Positions 56,891 through 64,000 of a stretch of DNA of 64,000 nucleotides are shown here, in pieces. The translations under genes and the position numbers were made by a program. Source of the stretch: Cordilura impudica (lineage: Eukaryota > Arthropoda > Insecta > Diptera > Scathophagidae); NCBI GenBank assembly GCA_963682025.1, contig OY821519.1, forward strand, positions 163,135,803-163,199,802, given 5' to 3'. The notes below the pieces were generated by a model. It was not told the DNA's origin, did not search any database, and was given only the letters and a program-made list of their open reading frames with translations. The stretch's first letter is position 1. The number at the start of each line of letters is the position of its first letter.

Positions 56891-58567
56891 TGTTTTGTTT
56901 AATCATTCTATGTAAGTTATATTAAACTGAGTTGTAATAAAAACACGATGTGTATTTGTTGGATGTTTTATATTAATTAATTATTCTCACTTTATTTCTT
57001 TCCCTTTTTAAACTTAAAACTGTTTACAATAATTATTTGCCCATTTTACAATTTTGGGTCAATACTTAAAGTTAAATAGTTAATTGCCCACTTGACAATT
57101 TTTGGGTCTTTTTCTTTTTTAACAACAAAATAAAAAAATGCATTGTATTGGTTTTTTGTAATAAGATTACCATAAAGAACTATAACAAAAGAAATGATTA
57201 AAAAGTGCAAAGACGAATTATTAGGAATTTTGTACTTTGTCAAAAATTAAATGAAGAATGCTTCCGCAAGTGAATGACCAAAAAAAGAAGTTTAGTAAGA
57301 GGTAGTTCATTAGCTTTTGTTTTATTCCAAAGAAATGTTTCGACATCGGTGTCGTTGGCATCGAACATTGATGTCGTTGTCATCTAATAAAATTCTGTGG
57401 AATTGGTTTTGAAATAAAAGTAAAGTTGTTTATTTTTGGGTTAAATATTTGTGTCAATAACTTGTATAACAATCTTGAAAGATATATGCATTAAAATAAA
57501 AAATTAACCTACCTGTTCAGACAATTGTTTATTCGAATATTCACTCATTATTTAACATTCGTGGTATTTTGCCTCTCATTTTTATGGTAGACTAGAAATA
57601 TAATTTTTTTTTTCGTAAATTATGCTTTTTGATACCTGTGCTATTTGTTTACAAATTGATCTCTGTAAAAATCAATAAAAAAGGACATGCAAAAAATGGG
57701 TTATACTATTTGACCGCATTGTAAAAACGTTAAACATGCATAAAAATAAAAAAATTATTCTACCTGTCATAACGACAGTTTTGTGTTTAAATGTTTTTAT
57801 AATCGGAAAGTTTTTTATTGCATTTTTTTATTTGAGCCCATCATAAAAAATGTAAAACATGAATAAAAATATAAGAAATAGGTCTATCAATGTTACAGTT
57901 TTTCCCTGTATTTGTTTATAATAGGGAAATTTTATATTTAAATTTTTGTTTTACCCTTTTTTGGTTTTCCGGAGCGGTCAATATAAGCTTGTCATTCAAG
58001 CGTTAAAGTCATCACATTTTAAATCAAAAATAAAAAAAGTGTCTCGTGCTGTGAAAATATATAAAAAACAATAATAAGAATTTATTAATTATTTAAAAAT
58101 AGTGTATACAGTGTAAATATTTGTATAAGTTAAGGTATGTCTCACATACTGTGAAAGACATACCAACAATTATGGTAAACAAGTCCGTCCGCCAATTAAA
58201 TCGTCTAAAATGGTATCATTCATTAACCATTTACTTTTTATTTTTATGTGCAAAGAAAACAAATATGTTACCACCCAGCTGGACGAATATTTTATTTCGT
58301 CATTTATTTTATGAATGTTTTGCCCGCATCAAATTACTCTCAACGGGCACGAGTATTTCCTAATATCATATTGCGGTGTTTAGCATATGTCATTCTGGTG
58401 CAATATCAAATTGCACCATTTACGTATCTTTTTATTTTTTTTGTTTCTTTCACAATCCCATTTGCGTCCAATCACACTTTAATTGTTTTGAGTGTCAAAT
58501 TCGACATACAAACATATTGTGAAAACGCACTAACAAATCGTTTACCCATTTTGTAAAACATAAACAA
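56891..58567. other. AT-rich spacer without a recognisable gene
   Basis: Diverged repeats of a phrase like CATAAAAATAAAAAAATTATTCTACCTGT occur near 57485, 57740 and 57855. Open frames at 57046-57243 (minus) and 58121-58556 (plus, overlapping) have no family signature and I do not call them genes. Confidence 0.5.
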
Positions 58568-58643
58568 TTCTCAGGTTGCTGCACTTGAAATTGTCTGTGG
58601 TTTCACAATCACTATTGTGAAATAAATGCAACGCACCTGAGAA
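58568..58643. repeat. Nested perfect hairpin
   Basis: The outer arms are TTCTCAGGT (58568-58576) and ACCTGAGAA (58635-58643). The inner arms are TTTCACAAT (58601-58609) and ATTGTGAAA (58614-58622) with the 4-nt loop CACT. It could be a tiny MITE-like element or a structured piece just before or inside the LTR of the following gypsy element. Confidence 0.6.
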
Positions 58644-58979
58644 CGATTTATGTCAACCATCTGTTTTGCTGATTGGCATTTCTCGGTGGTTTTTGTTCTT
58701 TAGCATTTTTCGGTGGTGTCTCTCTGTTGCTGAGAAACAGAATTGCTGTTACTATATTAAGCTGTTACTATATTAAGTTAGTGTTAAGATTTTTGTAAGT
58801 TAGTTAATCGCGGTGAATCGCATAACTCAGGCCTACATAGTAGGATAACAAAAAAGAATAATATTCAAATAAAATAACTTAGTAAAATAAAAGCATCGTT
58901 AAACTGCTCAAATAACTAACTTAGTACTAAATAATAATTGCCGAATAAAATAAAGAATATTGTGTCCGTTAAATAAAAT

Positions 58980-59125
58980 AAGAATATAAATAAATTGTTC
59001 TAATAAAATAAACTCATTTAATATTATAAGGAAAGTAATTAAATTGTTCTAATAAGATAAAACTTATTTAATAATTGAATTGTTCTAATAAAATAAAACT
59101 CATTTAATATTATAAAACAAAACAA
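58980..59125 (+). repeat. Short tandem repeats in the presumed LTR
   Basis: The phrase AATTGTTCTAATAAAATAAA followed by CTCATTTAATATTATAA recurs three times with small changes (about 58996, 59040 and 59083). Just upstream, GCTGTTACTATATTAA is duplicated side by side (58745-58777). Confidence 0.7.
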
Positions 59126-59362
59126 AGAATATAGTGATCTTAGTTCCGAGAGAAATTATAAGTGTAAAATTCTATCTATTAATAAAGATCAGAACATAAA
59201 CGTAACCGACTTTGTTTTTAAAGAAAAGTATACTTGAAGGTAATTGATGTAACGGGATCAGTAACAAATAAGTGACTTAAAATAATTTACATGAAATAAG
59301 TAAGTAAATTAAAATGTAACAATTGAACTAAAATAATTGTTAACCGGAAAACAAAAAATAAT

Positions 59363-59380
59363 TGGCGCCCAACTCGGTGA
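59363..59380 (+). other. Primer binding site of the errantivirus-like element
   Basis: TGGCGCCCAACTCGG directly follows the LTR end ...AAAAAATAAT. The first 11 bases equal the tRNA-Lys-type primer site. The rest differ, so the exact tRNA is uncertain. Confidence 0.7.
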
Positions 59381-60255
59381 AAAATCCCGTATCCAGCGAA
59401 ACTAAAAAAAAAAAAAAAACTCGGAACACTAAAGTGTTAAATACCAAAATTCGAACTTAATAAGGAAAGTGTTCCGAATATCTTAACACCCTTTTAAACA
59501 AAAGCTTAGTGAGACCAACCATATGTGATTGAACACTCAAACCCAGCAGCCTAATTTAAGAGAAGGAAGACTCCAAAATCATCAAAACTATTGGCGCTCC
59601 ATCCAAACGCAGTAAGCACTATCAACGAGGAAAATGAAATTAAACATTTTTACGCAAGTTAAATTAAGCAATTTTTGTTTTGAAACATAGAACTAAATTC
59701 GCAAGTAAATCCAAATTAATAATAATAAAATTTATTTAACATTTGTCATTTAAAATTTTTGAAATTTTCTCCTTCATAAGTGTTCTAAAGTAAGAATTTA
59801 ACTGTCATTTTAACCCCGTTGTAATTGTAAACTATGATAATAGATTTTTTTGAAACTTAAATGTGAAAAATATTAATTATCTGAAACCATAAAACCCTTT
59901 AGTTCTAAGCTAGTTATTATTCTAAATTTGTCATTATTTAACTATTTAAAAAATTAATTTTGAACTTTTAAACTAAATTTTGAGCTATTATGTTTTGTTG
60001 TTAATATTAATTATTTAAAATTAAATTTTTTTTTAGTAAATCAATTCTAAATTGTTAATTGTTTGAAATCCAAATTTCGTGTTGCCTAAGATTTTTTTTT
60101 CTCTTTTTGACAAACCTTTATATTATAATACTTTGAGAAAAGTTAACTGGTTAACAGTTCTGGACTAATATTATTGAAAGTACCAAGTAAAATTTGTTTG
60201 ATTTTTTTTTCCTATTAATCGTAAAGTTCTAATTAAAATCGCTCGTCCAAACTAA
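59381..60255 (+). other. Leader between primer site and gag
   Basis: It contains a 9-bp perfect stem CGGAACACT (59422-59430) and AGTGTTCCG (59468-59476) with a 37-nt loop soon after the primer site, a position typical for packaging or dimerisation structures. The rest is AT-rich with no gene. Confidence 0.55.
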
Positions 60256-61613
60256 ATGCAGGAGGACGATAACACCCTCATAGAAACTGAACAACTTTTG
60301 TCTAGATTTTCAAATTTGACCATTTCCAACACACACATAGAAACAAATATGAACGCCGAAACCGTGCGAACTCTCCTAGAGACAGCAATTGCTCAGGCCA
60401 CAAATCAAACAAGGTTAGAATTCCAAAATACCATCGATGAACTCAGTAATAGGCTTGAAGCTTTGGAACCCATGTTGAACATAGACCAATCGAAATCACT
60501 GAAGGTGTTCAATGTGAAGAGACATTGGACATCATAAAATCGGTTCCGAATTTAGGGGTGATGCCAATAGATACGTCTCTTGGCGGCAGGCCGCGGTTAC
60601 AGCCCATAAACTCTTTGAGCCTTTTGTAGGTAGTTCAAAATATTACCAAGCAGTAGCAATGCTGTGCAATAAAATCGTTGGAAACGCTGATTCGGTGATT
60701 AGCACCTACAACACAGTGTTGAACTTCCATGCCATTATAGAACGTTTAGACTTTGCGTAATCTGACAAAAAGTCAATTTATACGCTGGAACAGGAACTCT
60801 CAACACTACGGCAAGGCCAAAAGACCCTACTTCAGTTCTACGACGAAGTAGAACGCAAACTAACTTCCATCATAAATAAAGTTTTGATGTCCCATCAAAA
60901 TGACGCTTCCCTGGTAGCTTCATTCAATGGGAAATACTTCATTCAATGCACTACGCGTATTCATATCGGGACTTCGCAAGCCCCTATGCACTACAATATT
61001 TTCATGCAAACCTGTTGATCTGCCTTCGGCCTTGACTATGGCACAGGAACTTGAAACGAACCACAACAGGTATCATTTCGCCGAAATTTACAGCAATGGG
61101 TTGAACAGGAACTTCCCCACACAACAACAACCCCACAGAGCACCTTACGTGCAGAACCAAAGATATGGTATGAACACACATATCCAAGCTCATAGGCCAC
61201 ACAACTTTGATAATTTCCAACGTCGGTCTCAACAAACCCATCCATCTAATTCCAACCAAAACCCCAGACCTCCCTCAAATTTCCAATTTCGGTCACCAAC
61301 TCTCCCTCGACCCAATCAACAAACTTTTGTACCTCAGTCACGCAATCATGCACTGGACACAGATTTTAGCATGAGGACAGCGAGGTCGAATAACTTCCAA
61401 CAGAGATTCAAGAGAACACCAGAATCAGACAGATTTAATAATAATAAATTTCAGAGGATCAACCACTTGAATGAACAACCCCCTATCAATGACGACATGG
61501 ACTACCATGAACAGGCGGAAGAAATTTTCGAAGAGCAAGACAACACCACATTTAATGACAACATTAATTTTTTAGGGGAAGATCAGCCCTCCCCTATGTC
61601 GACCGAATATTAG
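60256..61613 (+). pseudogene. Errantivirus-like Gag (broken)
   Basis: 60256-60537 is open from ATG and Gln/Asn/Thr-rich with a coiled-coil-like stretch (TNQTRLEFQNTIDELSNRLE). A frameshift leads to a capsid region (SWRQAAVTAHKLFEPFVG, LRQGQKTLLQFYDEVERKL) with another frameshift and a stop near 60760. 60927-61613 is open again, starting with NALRVFISGLRKPLCTTIF and ending in a long Gln/Asn/Pro/Arg-rich tail without zinc knuckles, as in 17.6/297-type Gag. The phrase CTTCATTCAATG is duplicated at about 60918-60947, a likely cause of one break. Confidence 0.78.
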
Positions 61614-64000
61614 GAGGACAGATAATAAAACTTTTAGTCGACACTGGTGCCACTAAGAGTTATATAAAAGACTCCAGTAAACTTAAGGGTATAAGGCAAT
61701 TATCCAAACCCTTCTTAGTAAAATCAATTCACGGAGCAACTAAAATTAAACAAGGTACTCTTGTTAACGTTTTTAACACTACGGAAACTTTCTATCGACT
61801 CCATAACCTACCACTTTTTGATGGTATAATCGGCTTCAGCTTAATAAAAAACGCAAACGCGATAATAGACACAAGTAAAGACACTATTTTTTTTGACGGT
61901 GGTCATATGATTATTAAAATATTTGGATTTAATGAATTCATTAACAGAACAAAAAATTCCCACGAATGTCAGACAATCCTTTTCGAAAATGATTCACGAA
62001 AATAGCGGTGTTTTCGCAAATCCAGATGAAGCACTACCATTCAACACACGAATCTCGGCCAATATTCGCACAAAGGACCAAGAACCTGTTTAGTCAAGGT
62101 ATCAGGCCTACCCGATGTCCATGATTGAATTCGTTAATAGCGAGGTGCAGAAACTTCTTGTGGATGGCATTATCAGACCTTCACGGTCACCTTATAACAG
62201 CCCTGTATGGGTCGTTGACAAAAAAGGCATCGACGAACATGGCAGACCTAATAAACGTTTAGTATTTGATTACACAAAATTGAATTCAAAAACAGTGTGT
62301 GATAAGTACCCTATTCCGGATCCATCTATCATCTTGGCTAATCTTGGTAGGGCTAAATTTTTCACCACGCTGGACCTTAAAAGCGGGTTCCATCAAATAA
62401 ATCTCATCGAATGTGATCGCGAGAAGACTGCATTTAGTGTAAATAACGGTAAATACGAATTCTGCCGTTTGCCGTTCGGACTAAGAAATGCACCCAGTAT
62501 CTTTCAGCGAGCTATCGATGACGTTTTAAGAAAAGAAATCGGTAAATCCTGCCACGTCTATATAGACGACATCATTGTATTCTCTGACACTGAGCAGAGT
62601 CATATAGATGATATCGACAGGATATTGCAGAAACTCTATGAAGCGAATATGAGGGTCTCCCTAGACAAATCTAAGTTCTTTAGAACTTCCGTTGAATTTT
62701 TGGGATTTGTTGTCACCACCAATGGCATAAAAACCTGTCCAAGTAAAGTTGCCGCCATCATCGAATATGAACCTCCCAAAACCTTAAGGGCCCTTAGATC
62801 GTTCCTAGGGCTTGCAGGTTATTATAGACGGTTTGTAAAGGACTATGCGGCCATCGCAAAGCCTCTTACCAGGTTGTTGCGGGGTGATATCGGCCATGTT
62901 GGCATGCGCCAGTCAAAACATGTGCAAATAACTTTGGACAACGAGGCCATGTCGGCTTTTGACAAACTAAAAAAACTTCTTGCTTCAGAAGACATACTAC
63001 TCCTTTATCCCAATTTCGACAAGCCTTTTGATTTAACGACTGACGCTTCTTCCCACGCCATTGGCGCCGTCCTTTCACAAGAAGGACGCCCCATTACTAT
63101 GATTTCTCGTACTCTTTCAGCCGCTGAGGAAAATACTGCCACTAATGAAAGAGAGCTTTTAGCCATCGTTTGGGCCCTCAAAACAATCAGGCATTACCTT
63201 TGCGGTGTAAATCGGCTGAACATATTCACTGATCATCAACCTCTAACCTTCGCCATTTCTGAGCGAAACCCTAACTCGAAAATTAAGCGATGGAAAGCTT
63301 TTGTAGAAGAGTTTTCGCCTACATTTCATTACAAACCAGGCAAAGATAATGTTGTTGCAGATGCTCTTTCCAGACAATTTCTGAATGTTGTTACTGATAC
63401 AACATCACAATATTCATTGCAAGTCTGTGCTAGCGAAATATCCCTAAACGAAGTAATCCCAGCAGTAGAAAATCCAATAAATTGTTTTAGAAATCAGATC
63501 ATAATTACTCAAGGGACCGGACCTAAAAGGGAAACAAAAATACTTTTCAGAGACCGTATACGCCACCATATTTCATTTATAAATTTTGAAGAGCTCCCTA
63601 ACAGAATCAAGGACGCGGTGAATCCCCAAGTTGTTAATGGGATCCACTGTGATATTCGCACATTGGGACAAATACAGCACGCTTTGATAACAGATTTTCC
63701 GTCAGTTAAATTTAGATACACGAATAAACAGGTCACTGACGTCTTCAACGTCGACGACCAAAATGAAATTTTGCTTAGCAAACACACTAGAGCCCATCGT
63801 TCACCGGCTGAAAATGTTAAACAGATCCTCAGAGACTATTATTTCCCGAACATCCAAAAAAAAGCTAAACAAATAGCTCTTAATTGCAAAACATGCAGAC
63901 AGGCAAAGTACTGTAGACACCCAAAAAACCACGAAATTGGTCCAACACCTATCCCGTATTCATCAGGCGAAATATTACACATAGATATTTACAACACAGA
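61588..64000 (+). pseudogene. Errantivirus-like Pol: protease, RT, RNase H, integrase start (incomplete)
   Basis: The protease KLLVDTGATKSYI (about 61632) and LFDGIIGFSLI follow gag in another frame. A frameshift near 61920 and a TAG at 62091-62093 interrupt the reading. From 62094 the frame is open to the window end. It contains RT (RPSRSPYNSPVWVVDKKG, FTTLDLKSGFHQINL, LPFGLRNAPSIFQRAID, catalytic VYIDDIIVFS), RNase H (LTTDASSHAIGAVLSQ, ATNERELLAIVWALK, IFTDHQPL, VVADALSRQ), the integrase zinc finger (HTRAHRSPAENVKQILRDYYF ... CKTCRQ) and the first core Asp in LHIDIYN. The stop and shift make it inactive unless suppressed. The RT onward is well preserved. Confidence 0.87.

Larger units (their letters stand above)
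58644..64000 (+). mobile_element. Errantivirus-like Ty3/gypsy element, 5' part, decayed, continues past the window
   Basis: Plus-strand order is LTR (end at about 59362), primer binding site 59363, leader, gag, protease, RT, RNase H and integrase zinc finger up to 64000. The gag and pol style recalls 17.6/297/gypsy elements. The left LTR limit cannot be fixed without the 3' LTR. An AGTTAGTG start near 58776 is one possibility. Gag and the first part of pol contain frameshifts and stops. Confidence 0.8.

Noticed and set aside
58121..58556. Two overlapping plus-strand frames of 80 and 102 codons
   Set aside because: No family signature; the overlap in different frames and composition suggest chance, possibly presumed LTR or flanking sequence.

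Overview
The window looks like repeat-rich, AT-rich chromosomal DNA from a higher (brachyceran) fly. The evidence is its mobile elements: roo-like BEL/Pao, Osvaldo/Ulysses-like and errantivirus-like Ty3/gypsy elements, Jockey-type LINEs, a mini-me-like repeat with a GTCY microsatellite, and a mariner-type transposase relic. I see no convincing host protein-coding gene, no intact tRNA or rRNA gene, and nothing bacterial. The species cannot be named from the sequence alone.

Layout. (1) 836-9548, minus strand: a gypsy pol fragment (836-1165 and 8766-9548) is split by a LINE (1166-2343 and 8090-8760). That LINE is split in turn by a 5.74-kb non-coding insertion with TG...CA ends and a 4-bp target duplication (2344-8085). 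(2) 9549-15475, plus strand: a decayed roo-like BEL/Pao element with env-like remnants and its 3' LTR. (3) 15476-33243, minus strand: a Jockey-type LINE cut inside ORF1 by a 16.5-kb gypsy provirus (15734-32271). The provirus has near-identical 1.9-kb LTRs and a CAGT target duplication. It carries two younger insertions: a complete two-ORF LINE (18233-23263, 14-bp target duplication) in pol, and a 1.13-kb unclassified piece (29239-30365, 8-bp target duplication) between the 5' LTR end and the primer binding site. (4) 33244-35534: spacer with a mariner transposase relic. (5) 35535-56171: a giant imperfect palindrome with arms of about 9.9 kb and a 0.79-kb spacer. Each arm is a Jockey-type LINE holding a mini-me-like repeat and a BEL/Pao element at the same sites. 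(6) 56172-58643: spacer with a tandem array and a nested hairpin. (7) From about 58.6 kb to the end, plus strand: the 5' part of a decayed errantivirus-like gypsy element that runs off the window.

What stands out. The provirus gag begins with a complete RING-H2 zinc-finger signature and is joined to pol by a textbook -1 frameshift site (heptamer, 10-nt spacer, hairpin). The LINE inserted in it has ORF1 and ORF2 in the same frame, separated by one UAG in a nearly tobamovirus-type readthrough context, with no in-frame ATG ahead of the endonuclease domain. The palindrome ends exactly at LINE 5' ends and its centre joins a truncated BEL pol to a LINE 3' end, which suggests template switching or gene conversion between inverted LINE copies. 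Nearly all other reading frames are broken, so most of the window is a stratified record of successive insertions.
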